From: Bin87 sp965222895
GTDB taxonomy: Bacteria; Chloroflexota; Dehalococcoidia; Lucifugimonadales; UBA3495
Length of the DNA: 64,000 bases
Assembly (NCBI GenBank): GCA_965222895.1
Contig: CBDCVB010000002.1
Span: 930,001-994,000 of the forward strand
Direction: 5' to 3'
This document shows, piece by piece, positions 53,513-62,110 of the stretch (position 1 is the first letter of the stretch; each line of letters starts with the position of its first letter). The notes beneath the pieces were generated by a model that saw only the letters and a program-made list of their open reading frames with translations, was not told the origin of the DNA and did no database searches. The translations under genes were made by a program, and so were the position numbers.

Positions 53513-54727
53513 ATGAGCCTTGACTTGGGCAAAACCCTGGGCCAACTGCAGGCCGCGATGGGCGACGTTTCGGAGACCGTGCGGATGCGTCGTCGTCAGT
53601 TCGCCGACCGCATTGTGCAAGGGTGGAACGTCTCACCCGATGAGGCCCGCGCGCGCACAGAATCCGCCGGCGTTACGGAATTCATCGTGGCCCGGACGGG
53701 TGTGGAAGGTTTGCTGGCCAGCATACCGCCGCCTGCCGTCCCACATGATTGGTCGGCGGTTTCAGTGGATGGTTCGCACATTGATGTCGACCGTCATCTG
53801 CCGCTGTCGTGTTACCTGATTAACCTGGGTGGATGCACTATCGTCTACGGCGACAATCCCGGGTGCGATTTTTTCAGCGAACCGACGCTGGCGGTGCGCG
53901 AGGCGGAGCTATACCTGGCGGCCGACGCGGGCCGGACTGCCGATACACCGATTGCCGGCGCGCTGTTGGGAGCGCTGCGTACCGTGCGCGAGGTGGAAGG
54001 TCTGGCGGACGCAGTTGCCGCGGCGGATGATTCCATGCCCGTGCTGGCTGTGCTGGACGGTACGCTGGTGTTCAGGGACTTGCAGTCCGGCAACTACCCT
54101 GGCTACGTGGTGCAGCGACTGATCAATGAACGGCTGGAACCGGCTCTGGAACGGCTGCGCCTGGCATCCGAACGTTCTGGAAACGTGATAGTGGCGTCAT
54201 ATACCTCCCGCCCCCAAACCACCGAGGTGGTGGGCGCTTTGCGAGTCTGCCTCTGCGGGCGCGATCTGGCGCGGTGCGCCCAGCATTGCAGTTTGCGCCG
54301 TTCGGATGAGGAGGTGTGCGATGGCGCGGCGGGGTTCGACGACCGCGAGTTGTTTGAAACAGTGCTGGAACCCGGCCACCGGTCGCCGCTGTATGAATCC
54401 GGCCGGCGTGCGCCGCGTTCTTCCTTTGGGTACACGTGGGCGCACTTTTACTATGTGCAGGCCGGTGACGAGATAGCCCGCGTGGAAATACCGCACTGGG
54501 TGGCGCGGGATCCATATTTGCTGGGCATGAGCCACGCGCTGATGGCGAGACAATGCGAGCTGGGAAAGGGTTATCCCGTGGTAATCTCTGAAGCGCACGA
54601 GCAGGCGGTGGTTACCGGCCGGGACCGCCATGAGTTCCGCAATGTGGTGCTCAACGAATTGGAGAAACATGGTTTACCGTCGATTGAATCGGGCAAAACC
54701 GTATCCAAGCGACGCCCTTGGGTATAA
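53513..54727 (+). CDS. NurA-domain nuclease
   Basis: A 404-residue protein of the NurA family, 5'-3' exonucleases that resect DNA ends with the HerA helicase in archaea and some bacteria. The catalytic Asp motif VSVDGSHIDVD (Asp86) follows an N-terminal helical region, and the C-terminal GYPVVISEAHEQAVVTGRD matches the family's second acidic and His region. No HerA is next to it; the nearest motor-type ATPases are those at 49278-51522. A long central insertion contains several Cys (CLCGRDLARCAQHC), possibly metal-binding. Confidence 0.85.
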   Translation: MSLDLGKTLGQLQAAMGDVSETVRMRRRQFADRIVQGWNVSPDEARARTESAGVTEFIVARTGVEGLLASIPPPAVPHDWSAVSVDGSHIDVDRHLPLSCYLINLGGCTIVYGDNPGCDFFSEPTLAVREAELYLAADAGRTADTPIAGALLGALRTVREVEGLADAVAAADDSMPVLAVLDGTLVFRDLQSGNYPGYVVQRLINERLEPALERLRLASERSGNVIVASYTSRPQTTEVVGALRVCLCGRDLARCAQHCSLRRSDEEVCDGAAGFDDRELFETVLEPGHRSPLYESGRRAPRSSFGYTWAHFYYVQAGDEIARVEIPHWVARDPYLLGMSHALMARQCELGKGYPVVISEAHEQAVVTGRDRHEFRNVVLNELEKHGLPSIESGKTVSKRRPWV

Positions 54728-54795
54728 CGTGGGGCTCGAGTCCAAACCAGAGCCTGTTGACAATAGGCAAACCAATTGAGGCGGAGGTATATCAA

Positions 54796-55281
54796 ATGGG
54801 AGAGCTCAATGATTTGGCGGCATCAGTGGCCGCATTGCTGAAACAGCGCGGGGATTCGCTGGCGGTATCGGAATCCTCCTGCGGGGGATTGATTTCAGCG
54901 GCGCTGGTGTCCATACCGGGCGCATCCGACTACTACGTGGGCGGGTCGGTGGTGTACACGCGTGTGGCGCAAAAGGGGCTGTTGCAGGTTCCGGATTCTG
55001 CAATGGAAGGCCAGCGTGCCAGCACCGAGTTCTACGCGTTGCTCAACGCCCGAACATCGCGGGAGGCATTGGGCACCACATGGGGCTTGGCAGAGACCGG
55101 CGCCAGCGGGCCGACCGGCAATCGTTATGGAGACGACGCCGGGCACGCCTGCTTTGGTGTCGCCGGCCCGGTGGAGCGATCCCAGACGCTGGAAACCGGC
55201 AGCGACGACCGGGAAGCCAATATGTGGGTCTTCGCGGCGGTGGCGCTGGCACTGCTGGAAGAGGCGCTCCAAGCGGCATAA
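54796..55281 (+). CDS. CinA C-terminal domain protein (nicotinamide-nucleotide amidase-like)
   Basis: A 161-residue single-domain protein of the CinA C-terminal family, many members of which hydrolyse nicotinamide mononucleotide to nicotinate mononucleotide. Diagnostic SLAVSESSCGGLISAALVSIPGAS, YYVGGSVVYT and LAETGASGPTGNRYGD are present. ATG 54796 has GGAGG upstream. The 68-nt gap before it holds a partial copy of the dispersed element seen at 43697. Confidence 0.9.
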   Translation: MGELNDLAASVAALLKQRGDSLAVSESSCGGLISAALVSIPGASDYYVGGSVVYTRVAQKGLLQVPDSAMEGQRASTEFYALLNARTSREALGTTWGLAETGASGPTGNRYGDDAGHACFGVAGPVERSQTLETGSDDREANMWVFAAVALALLEEALQAA

Positions 55282-55378
55282 CCTGCCACCAACGTCGGGA
55301 ATTCACGGGCGATTTGCCGGATCGAACGATTCCGCCAAGTCGCCTGCAATCCGGTTGGACTCAGAACGTCGCTGCTGG

Positions 55379-56722
55379 TCAGCGCGGTTGCCGGCTGATG
55401 TAGTCGCTCAAATCCTGGGCGCTCTTGAACTGGGCTGCGGTGCGCAGGAACTCGGCGAGCGATGGGCTGCTGCGCCGGAGTTGTTCGACCTGCTCTCCAA
55501 TCACGTTGACGCCGGCGGCGCCGGTGGTGGCGTAGGAGCCGTGGAAGGCAAAGTAGGCTTGATTCAGGCGCCGGATGGGGTAACCATTCTCAACGAAGGT
55601 TCGCCGCCGCTCTTCCATATATCGTTCTGCGCCGTTGACATCGCCGGCAGCGAGCAGTGCGTCGACCCTGATGCGTGTGTCGCGCATTTCGGCCTGAAAA
55701 TCAAACTCCGAGCGTGCGGTCGGTTCGACGGATGGCTCGCTGATTGTACCGCTTTGACCGGACTCGACCTGCGGATTTCCTGGCGGAGTTTCCGGCAAGC
55801 GTTGCCCGGCCAATCGCCCCAACTCCTGGCCGGCTATGGTGGCGACCGTTTCGTTGAGGGTAAGCAAATCGCCTCCCTGGAAGTATCTCTGGCCGAGCGG
55901 ACGGAACCAAAGCCATTGATGCGCCCACTCGTGGGCGATGATTTCCAGCGCGAAGTCCATTCCGGCGTCGGGCACGGTTATGGACGGAAAGAACGCAATG
56001 CCGCCAGTGTTGACCACCAGCGCCGACCGGTCGGTACGTTTTTCCAGTTGGGTTTCGATGGCAATGCGCTGCTCCGCGCTCAGTCCAGCGCGGAGCAACA
56101 TCTCCTCTCCTCGTTCGATGTGGTCGCGAGGTGATGTAATCAGGACGGTTGGTGAGCCGACCAGGGCGGTGTCCACCGGGGGAAACACGCCGGCCCAGGC
56201 GCCGATCCCCTGTGATCGCAATGCGCCAGCCACGGCGGATTCCAGCGTCTCTTCCACATCAGGGCGCAGCTTCTCCTGTCGGAGTTGGAGCTCGGCGCGC
56301 GCGTTGACCAACGCCGCAATCTCAGGCCGGTTTGTCGCAGAATGTTCGTCCTGCGTTGATTCGTCTTGCGTTGACAGGTAGATAAGCCGGCGATCAATCC
56401 AGCGCAGCCGTTGGCCGTTGGCGAAGAACTCGGCCACGTGCTCTATTGACGTCGCTGGATTGGAACCACCGAACCAGGACCGGGGGGCATTGAGCAGGCG
56501 ATGAACCCACTTGTCGGGCAGGTTGGACAATTCCCAGCCGGCCACACTCAGTTGGTTCCCGGCGGCGGCGATTTCCAGGTCGTCGGGTTGGAAGTCCCTG
56601 GCGCACAGGCCGATGATGGCAGCCAGGGCCAGCGACCGCAGGATCCTCCGTGTAATCCTGGGAATCCGCCGGCGTTTGGCGCGCGGGCCCAGATTGCCGT
56701 CCGATGCCAGGCGGTCAGGCAT
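55379..56722 (-). CDS. Putative membrane-anchored zinc metallopeptidase
   Basis: A 447-residue protein of no named family. A basic N-terminus (AKRRRIPRITRRILR) precedes one hydrophobic segment (residues about 31-41), suggesting a type II membrane anchor. H264-E-W-A-H268 is an HExxH zinc motif, and Glu291 in NETVA, 23 residues later, could be the third ligand as in gluzincins. The C-terminal part is helical and polar. Chloroflexota genomes carry similar proteins. ATG 56722 has no strong ribosome binding site. Confidence 0.7.
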   Translation of the reverse strand: MPDRLASDGNLGPRAKRRRIPRITRRILRSLALAAIIGLCARDFQPDDLEIAAAGNQLSVAGWELSNLPDKWVHRLLNAPRSWFGGSNPATSIEHVAEFFANGQRLRWIDRRLIYLSTQDESTQDEHSATNRPEIAALVNARAELQLRQEKLRPDVEETLESAVAGALRSQGIGAWAGVFPPVDTALVGSPTVLITSPRDHIERGEEMLLRAGLSAEQRIAIETQLEKRTDRSALVVNTGGIAFFPSITVPDAGMDFALEIIAHEWAHQWLWFRPLGQRYFQGGDLLTLNETVATIAGQELGRLAGQRLPETPPGNPQVESGQSGTISEPSVEPTARSEFDFQAEMRDTRIRVDALLAAGDVNGAERYMEERRRTFVENGYPIRRLNQAYFAFHGSYATTGAAGVNVIGEQVEQLRRSSPSLAEFLRTAAQFKSAQDLSDYISRQPR

Positions 56723-56773
56723 GGATTCGCCGCGCAGATGGCGGGTTGTTCGGCTGGTTCACGACCTGGTGGT

Positions 56774-56919
56774 CTCATGCGTACCCACTTTGTCATTGCG
56801 AGCGTAGCGTGGCAATCTCGTCGCCGTAGCAACGGTGGTTCGCCGACGTGTGTTCAACCTCATCGAGATTGCCACGTCGCTATGCTCCTCGCAATGACAG
56901 ATTGAAGTGGCTACCCGTG
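56774..56919. repeat. MITE-like palindromic repeat, copy 6
   Basis: About 146 bp from TCATGCGTACCCACTT to AAGTGGCTACCCGTG, in the same orientation as copy 3 (short arm first). The right terminus has diverged. It lies in the 314-nt gap between the divergent metallopeptidase gene and the dehydratase operon. Confidence 0.82.
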
Positions 56920-57036
56920 CCCCTGGTGGTTCCTTGACACCCGTCCCGGCCCGTACCATAATTTGACGCCGCGCAACCGTGTAGCGTGGGCGTATGCGTG
57001 TGCGCCACCTGGCGCTTTTCAACCCGGAGGTTTGCC

Positions 57037-57483
57037 TTGTCCACCAGCTCCTTTACGTTGACCGACGCGATGCGCGAACAGGCGCTTGGCGTAGAAAGCG
57101 AACCGATTGCCATGGATATCGAAAAGGGCCACGTTGCCCGGTTTGCCGAAGCGATCGGCGATGACAACCCGGCATACACCGCAGGCACGCCCCAGAGCGG
57201 CGGGATCATCGCGCCGCCCACCTTTCTGCGGGCCATGCACGCGGTGCGTCCAGTGTTGCCCTTCGACGTGCCGTTGGTACGCCTTTTGGATGGCGGCAGC
57301 GATTGGGAATACTTCGAACCGGTGCGGGCCGGGGACACCATCACTGCGGTGGGTCGCCTGGAAGACATCCGCGAACGTACCGGCAGCATCGGACAGATGT
57401 TGATTTCAACCATTAAGATTACCTACCGCAATCAGTCCGACGCAATCGTGGCAACCCAGACTAGCACTTCGATTCGTTACTGA
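57037..57483 (+). CDS. MaoC-like dehydratase, FAS1-like N-terminal domain type
   Basis: A 148-residue hot-dog-fold protein (FAS1-like dehydratase). MDIEKGHVARFAEAIGDDNPAY and IIAPPTFLRAM are typical, and the family usually provides the non-catalytic half of a two-subunit hydroxyacyl dehydratase. Start is TTG 57037, 6 nt after GGAGG (57026-57030); upstream in-frame codons lack a site. First gene of a five-gene catabolic operon. Confidence 0.87.
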   Translation: MSTSSFTLTDAMREQALGVESEPIAMDIEKGHVARFAEAIGDDNPAYTAGTPQSGGIIAPPTFLRAMHAVRPVLPFDVPLVRLLDGGSDWEYFEPVRAGDTITAVGRLEDIRERTGSIGQMLISTIKITYRNQSDAIVATQTSTSIRY

Positions 57484-57544
57484 CCACAGTTGTTAGCGCA
57501 CTAACGCTGCCATTGTAAGCATTTTCAATTCATTGGGGGTGGAC

Positions 57545-57979
57545 ATGGGGGACCAAGTATATTTCGAGGACGTATCCGAGGGCATGGAACTACCGGCGGA
57601 AGTTACCGAACCGACTACCCGTCAATTGGTGCAATACGCCGGCGCCTCTGGAGACTTCTACGAAATCCACTACGATAAGGATTTTGCCCAAAACACCGGT
57701 CTCAGCGGCGTGATTATTCACGGCGCGTTGAAAAACGCACTGCTGGGCTCGTTCGTCACCCGGTGGGCTGGCCCTGAAGGCGTGTTGCGTCGGCTCACCT
57801 GCCAGTACCGGGGGATGGACTACCCGAACGAGCCAATTACAGCCAGGGGCCACATCAGCCGTGTATACCAGGAGGGGCGTCAGAACCTGGTTGATTGCAC
57901 CATCTGGCTGGAAAACCCGCAGGGCCAGCAAACTACGCCCGGCACCGCCACGGTGGCGCTGCCGAGTCGCAACGGTTAG
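57545..57979 (+). CDS. MaoC-family dehydratase (catalytic hot-dog subunit)
   Basis: A 144-residue MaoC-like hydratase/dehydratase. The hydratase-2 motif appears in QYAGASGDFYEIHYDKDFA (catalytic Asp and His) and GVIIHGALKNALLGSF. With the preceding protein it probably forms a heteromeric enoyl-CoA hydratase/3-hydroxyacyl dehydratase. ATG 57545 follows GGGGGTGG. Confidence 0.9.
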   Translation: MGDQVYFEDVSEGMELPAEVTEPTTRQLVQYAGASGDFYEIHYDKDFAQNTGLSGVIIHGALKNALLGSFVTRWAGPEGVLRRLTCQYRGMDYPNEPITARGHISRVYQEGRQNLVDCTIWLENPQGQQTTPGTATVALPSRNG

Positions 57980-58024
57980 GACGGGCCGATACCTGAACCA
58001 ACGTAATCAAAGGAAACATTAACT

Positions 58025-58957
58025 ATGCCCAATAATCTGGAAGGCAAGGTAGCGATTATCACCGGCTCAGGCCGCGGCGTGGGACGAGGAATCGCAAAGC
58101 TCATGGCCGAAGAGGGCGCCAAGGTGGTCGTAGTAGACCCCGGCGTCAACGTCGACGGCACCGGCTATGACCAGTCGATTGCCGAGGTTGTGGTCAGCGA
58201 GATTCGGGACGCTGGGGGCACCGCCGTCGCCTGTACCGAGTCGGTGGCCACCATGGAAGGCGGCGAGCGAATCGTGCAGACCGCCATCGACAACTACGGT
58301 CGGTTGGACATCGTGGTTTGCTGTGCAGGAATTCTGCGCGACCGCATGATTTTCAACATGACCGAGCAGGAATGGGACGACGTAATCGCCGTCCACCTGA
58401 AGGGCACATTTACCGTGGTGAAGCACGCCTGCATCCTTTTCAGGCAGCAACGCTCCGGTCGGGTCATCACCTTCAGCAGCCAGTCGGGCCTGGTTGGCAA
58501 CAGCGGGCAGGCGAATTACGGGGCTGCCAAGAGCGGAATCGCCGGGTTTACCAAGGTGGTGGCCAAGGATATGGGCCGTTACGGTGTAACCGCCAACTCG
58601 ATTGCGCCGCGTGCCACCACGCGCATGATCGGCGCCATCCCAGATTCGGCGGCCGAGATTCGCGCGCGCGGCGGCGTGGCTTCGTTGTCCGGTTCGGACG
58701 CCAGCGCGAATGACATACAGAATCTGGACCCGGAAGGAATCGCCCCGTTCGTTACCTACCTGGCATCCGATTACGCCAGCAACATCAACGGGCAAACCTT
58801 CCTGGTGTATGGCGACACGGTGTCGCTCATGTCCCAGCCTCGACCCGAGCGGGCAATCTGGACGGAAAGTGGACATTGGGACATGGACGAGCTGTCGGAG
58901 CGCGCCCGTAACTATCTGACTGCCGGCATTGATAATCCGGCGCCAGCGAGGGCATAA
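58025..58957 (+). CDS. Short-chain dehydrogenase/reductase
   Basis: A 310-residue SDR. Cofactor motif TGSGRGVGRG, NAG-type loop CCAGILRD, catalytic Ser in FSSQSGLVGNSG and Tyr-x3-Lys in NYGAAKSG. The long substrate loop and C-terminal extension resemble the 3-hydroxyacyl-CoA dehydrogenase unit of multifunctional enzyme 2. Lies 45 nt after the MaoC gene. Confidence 0.93.
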   Translation: MPNNLEGKVAIITGSGRGVGRGIAKLMAEEGAKVVVVDPGVNVDGTGYDQSIAEVVVSEIRDAGGTAVACTESVATMEGGERIVQTAIDNYGRLDIVVCCAGILRDRMIFNMTEQEWDDVIAVHLKGTFTVVKHACILFRQQRSGRVITFSSQSGLVGNSGQANYGAAKSGIAGFTKVVAKDMGRYGVTANSIAPRATTRMIGAIPDSAAEIRARGGVASLSGSDASANDIQNLDPEGIAPFVTYLASDYASNINGQTFLVYGDTVSLMSQPRPERAIWTESGHWDMDELSERARNYLTAGIDNPAPARA

Positions 58958-59007
58958 GGCAATAAAGCCGGCAGTTCCTGGGAAACAAAGTACACAAGGA
59001 TTTTACA

Positions 59008-59919
59008 ATGCCACTACTTGAAGACAAGGTAGCAGTCGTCACCGGCGCCGGGCGCGGCATCGGTCGCGGGGTGGCCCAGCTGATGGCCGCCGAGGGCGCC
59101 AGCGTCGTGGTTTGCGACCTGGGCGTAAACGTGGACGGCACCGGCGCGGACGTATCGGTGGCGCAGCAGGTGGTCAACGAGATCGGCGAGGCTGGCGGCA
59201 AGGCCGTGGCCTGCACCGAATCGGTGGCCCTGATGGACGGCGGCGAGAAAATTGTGCAGACTGCCGTCGACAATTTCGGCAAGTTGGACATCGTGGTAAC
59301 CGTGGCCGGTATTCTGCGCGACCGCATGGTTTTCAATATGTCCGAAGAAGAGTGGGACGACGTGATTGCCGTTCACCTGAAGGGCACTTTCACCGTGGTG
59401 AAGCACGCCAGCATTCTGTTCCGGCAGCAGCGTTCGGGTCGCATCATCACCTTCAGCAGCACTTCCGGCTTGTACGGCAACAGCGGGCAGGCGAACTACG
59501 GCGCCGCCAAAGATGGCATCGCCGGATTTACCCGCGTTTGCGCCCGGGACCTGGGGCGCTATGGGGTGACCGCCAACGCCATTTCGCCGTCTGCCAGCAC
59601 CCGAATGACGACCAGCGTGCCCGACGAAGCGCGGGCGTTGCGCTCGGCGCGCGGCATCGCTGGGGGCGGTGGCTTGCGCGGTGATGCCGAAGACGTGGCG
59701 CCGATGGTTGCCTGGCTGGCGTCCGACGAGGCTGCCCACGTCAACGGCCACGTGTTCCACGTCACCGGCGGCCTGGTAACTCTGCTCAACGAGCCGGAAC
59801 CGGTGCGAACCATCCAGAAAGATGGCCGCTGGTCGGTAGATGAACTGGCCGCGGTGTTCCCGGCCACCATCGGCATTGAGTTGTACAACCCGGCCCCCGC
59901 CCCGCCTCCCTCCGCCTGA
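59008..59919 (+). CDS. Short-chain dehydrogenase/reductase, tandem paralogue
   Basis: A 303-residue SDR clearly duplicated from the preceding gene: TGAGRGIGRG, VAGILRDRMVFNMSEEEWDDV, FSSTSGLYGNSGQANYGAAKDG. The C-terminal half has diverged more (SASTRMTTSVPDEARALRSARG). Probably 3-hydroxyacyl-CoA dehydrogenation with a different chain or substrate preference. 50 nt after the first SDR. Confidence 0.93.
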   Translation: MPLLEDKVAVVTGAGRGIGRGVAQLMAAEGASVVVCDLGVNVDGTGADVSVAQQVVNEIGEAGGKAVACTESVALMDGGEKIVQTAVDNFGKLDIVVTVAGILRDRMVFNMSEEEWDDVIAVHLKGTFTVVKHASILFRQQRSGRIITFSSTSGLYGNSGQANYGAAKDGIAGFTRVCARDLGRYGVTANAISPSASTRMTTSVPDEARALRSARGIAGGGGLRGDAEDVAPMVAWLASDEAAHVNGHVFHVTGGLVTLLNEPEPVRTIQKDGRWSVDELAAVFPATIGIELYNPAPAPPPSA

Positions 59920-59935
59920 CCCGTAATCCATATCT

Positions 59936-59971
59936 CCCTCTCCCCCTGTGGGAGAGGGCCGAGGTGAGGGG
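59936..59971. repeat. Short palindromic repeat before the luciferase-like gene
   Basis: CCCTCTCCC (59936-59944) and GGGAGAGGG (59950-59958) form a 9-bp hairpin, followed by CCGAGGTGAGGGG. This motif type is common as a dispersed element in many GC-rich bacterial genomes. It lies between the second SDR and the luciferase-like gene. Confidence 0.7.
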
Positions 59972-60012
59972 TATCTTTCCGCCGACTATCACCGAATAAC
60001 AGGAAAAAGAAT

Positions 60013-61164
60013 ATGTTCAAGAGTTTTAGCGCTTCTTACGCCGGCCACGTGGTCGACGACGATCTGGGACTGCAAGGAACGCCGGCCAACGACCGCTGGT
60101 ACGCCAACGAGCAATTGGCGGAAGCCTTTGAATGGGCGCTGGATTTTTCCCGGCACCTTGAGGCCAACGGCTATGACGAGTTCTGGATGGCCGAGCATCA
60201 TTTCCAACCCGAAGGCTACGAGTGTATTCCCAACCTGCTCATGCTGGGACTTTACCTGTCGTGCAACACGCAGCGGCTCAAGTACGGCTGCGGGTTCAAC
60301 ATCACACCGATGTGGCATCCGCTGCGGTTGGCCGAGGATTTCGCCATGGCCGACATTCTGTCCGGGGGCCGCATCGTGTTCGGCGTGGGACGTGGTTACC
60401 ATTCGCGGGAGGTTGAGACTTTCGGATCGCCCATGTTTGACGGCGACGCCAACCGAGAGTTGTTCGAGGAGCAGGTTGAGGTGATGGTCAAGGCCTTCAG
60501 CCAGGAATCTTTCTCCCACCAGGGCAAGAACTACACCATCCCGGCGCCGGTGCCATACCGTGGCTACACCCTGGAGAAGCTGAGCCTGGTGCCGCGTCCG
60601 GTGAGTCAGCCGGTGGATATTTGGCAACCGCTGGTGTCGGGCAATCCAAAGGGCGTGGACTTCATGGGTCGCATGGGCATCAAGGCGATGGTGGCCAACA
60701 CTCCGGAGCCGGCGCTGGGAGAAAGGCTGGAAATGTACCAGCAAGCCGCCGCCAGGCACGGCCGCGAGCTGGCATTGGGCGAGGACATCGCGCTGGGGTT
60801 CCGGTTCTTCCTGGCGGAAAACCGCGAGAAGGCCATCGAAAAGGCCCGCCCCTACTTCGAGGAAGCGATGAAGTTCGCTGCGCCACTGGGTTTGATGCGG
60901 CTGGAACCCGAACAGATTGACGCCGTAGCCAACCCTGGCCTGCGTCGCGGCGTCGAGCTGCCGACACTGGAATCGGCAGTCGAGACTGGAACCTGGCTGT
61001 GCGGTTCAGCTGATGATTTGGTCAACCATCTGAAAGAGGCTGAAGCCAAATATCCCGGCGTGGAGCGCATCAATCTGGGTTCGGTCATGGGGATGCCCCG
61101 CGAGGTGTTCAAAGACCAGCTTTCCCGGTTCGCCCAGGACGTGATGCCAGCTCTCACCGCATAA
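60013..61164 (+). CDS. Luciferase-like (LLM class) flavin-dependent monooxygenase
   Basis: A 383-residue bacterial-luciferase-fold oxidoreductase using reduced FMN or F420. Core motifs: YDEFWMAEHHFQPEGY, TQRLKYGCGFNITPMWHPLRLAED, ILSGGRIVFGVGRGYHSREVETFG and the C-terminal GSADDLVNHLKE. In the same operon as the hydroxyacyl dehydratase and SDRs, suggesting oxidation of an aliphatic or alicyclic substrate feeding beta-oxidation. Confidence 0.92.
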   Translation: MFKSFSASYAGHVVDDDLGLQGTPANDRWYANEQLAEAFEWALDFSRHLEANGYDEFWMAEHHFQPEGYECIPNLLMLGLYLSCNTQRLKYGCGFNITPMWHPLRLAEDFAMADILSGGRIVFGVGRGYHSREVETFGSPMFDGDANRELFEEQVEVMVKAFSQESFSHQGKNYTIPAPVPYRGYTLEKLSLVPRPVSQPVDIWQPLVSGNPKGVDFMGRMGIKAMVANTPEPALGERLEMYQQAAARHGRELALGEDIALGFRFFLAENREKAIEKARPYFEEAMKFAAPLGLMRLEPEQIDAVANPGLRRGVELPTLESAVETGTWLCGSADDLVNHLKEAEAKYPGVERINLGSVMGMPREVFKDQLSRFAQDVMPALTA

Positions 61165-61201
61165 TATCGCCAGCGAACCGGCTGACGACCGCAATTGATG
61201 A

Positions 61202-61229
61202 CGGCCCCTTGTCAACCGGCAGGGGGCCG
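61202..61229 (+). terminator. Terminator-like hairpin after the luciferase-like gene
   Basis: CGGCCCC / GGGGCCG 7-bp stem with a 14-nt loop, 37 nt past the stop codon, followed by CACTTATTGG. Marks the end of the catabolic operon. Confidence 0.6.
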
Positions 61230-61269
61230 CACTTATTGGTGTCGTGGCAACAGAATTTTCAGGTCGAGG

Positions 61270-61824
61270 TCACTCGTGATGTACCGGATGGCTGACGTGG
61301 GTAAACCAGTGATAGCTGAGTGTTCCTTGCAAGCCGCGCACGAACAGGAACAACATACCGCCGTAGATGACCAGCCAGATGACATCTCGCGGTCCGGAGA
61401 TAGTGATTAGGCCCATGGCAATCAGGACGATTCGGGAGGCGAAGAATCCGGTTGCCAACGCCAAAGCCGCCAGCCGCCAGCGCTGCCTGACGCCGAACGC
61501 CAGCATCCCGATTACGAAAGCTTCTACTCCGGAGTAGATGACGAGCTTGGCGCCGGGGATGGCGTCCGCGCTGCCGGAGCCCGGTTCTGCGGCCAGTATC
61601 GGAGCGGCCAACCACACCAAGAGAATTGCCGCGTTCCAGACCCACCAGGCCAATCCCCCCAGCCAAGCCCACCGCATCCAGCGACGAGCCTGTTCCGTAT
61701 TGCTGGCCGAAGGCAGCCACCACAGGCGAGGTGGCCGGAGACCAACATCGGAGCCATCCTCGGAGCCGGGACGGTCGTTGAAGCCGGGGCGGTCGTCGGA
61801 TGTTTGCAAACGTCTGAACCGCAC
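61270..61824 (-). CDS. Small multi-pass membrane protein
   Basis: A 184-residue protein with about four hydrophobic segments (WMRWAWLGGLAWWVWNAAI, EAFVIGMLAFGV, LALATGFFASRIVLIAMG, VIWLVIYGGMLFLFV). Family not recognised. Start uncertain (GTG 61824 assumed). Last gene of the minus-strand purA-doxX run. Confidence 0.6.
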   Translation of the reverse strand: MRFRRLQTSDDRPGFNDRPGSEDGSDVGLRPPRLWWLPSASNTEQARRWMRWAWLGGLAWWVWNAAILLVWLAAPILAAEPGSGSADAIPGAKLVIYSGVEAFVIGMLAFGVRQRWRLAALALATGFFASRIVLIAMGLITISGPRDVIWLVIYGGMLFLFVRGLQGTLSYHWFTHVSHPVHHE

Positions 61825-61857
61825 CGCCGGAACCCACCCGCGGCCGGCCCGCTGGAT

Positions 61858-62088
61858 TTAAGCGTCTTCGTCCAGCAGGGGAAGCGTGGTCCAGGCGACG
61901 GCATCGGCGTTGGCGGATAAACCCTGTTCCTGCACCATCCGGCGTATGTCCAGCAGTGTGGCGTTCACCTCGCGGGTAACCATTTGCCATTCCGGTTCGG
62001 GCGGGAACCAGTAGGGGGAGTTGATGCGGACGACGTGGTTTTCGGCTGAGTTGTAATAGATGCCGAATCTGGCTGCTTGCTGTTGCAT
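61858..62088 (-). CDS. Small soluble protein of unknown function
   Basis: A 76-residue protein (MQQQAARFGIYYNSAENHV...) with an acidic tail, not recognised. It sits 22 nt after the DoxX gene on the same strand. ATG 62088 has ATACGGA upstream but no strong site. Confidence 0.55.
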   Translation of the reverse strand: MQQQAARFGIYYNSAENHVVRINSPYWFPPEPEWQMVTREVNATLLDIRRMVQEQGLSANADAVAWTTLPLLDEDA

Positions 62089-62110
62089 AATCCGTATATC
62101 CTATCCGGCC

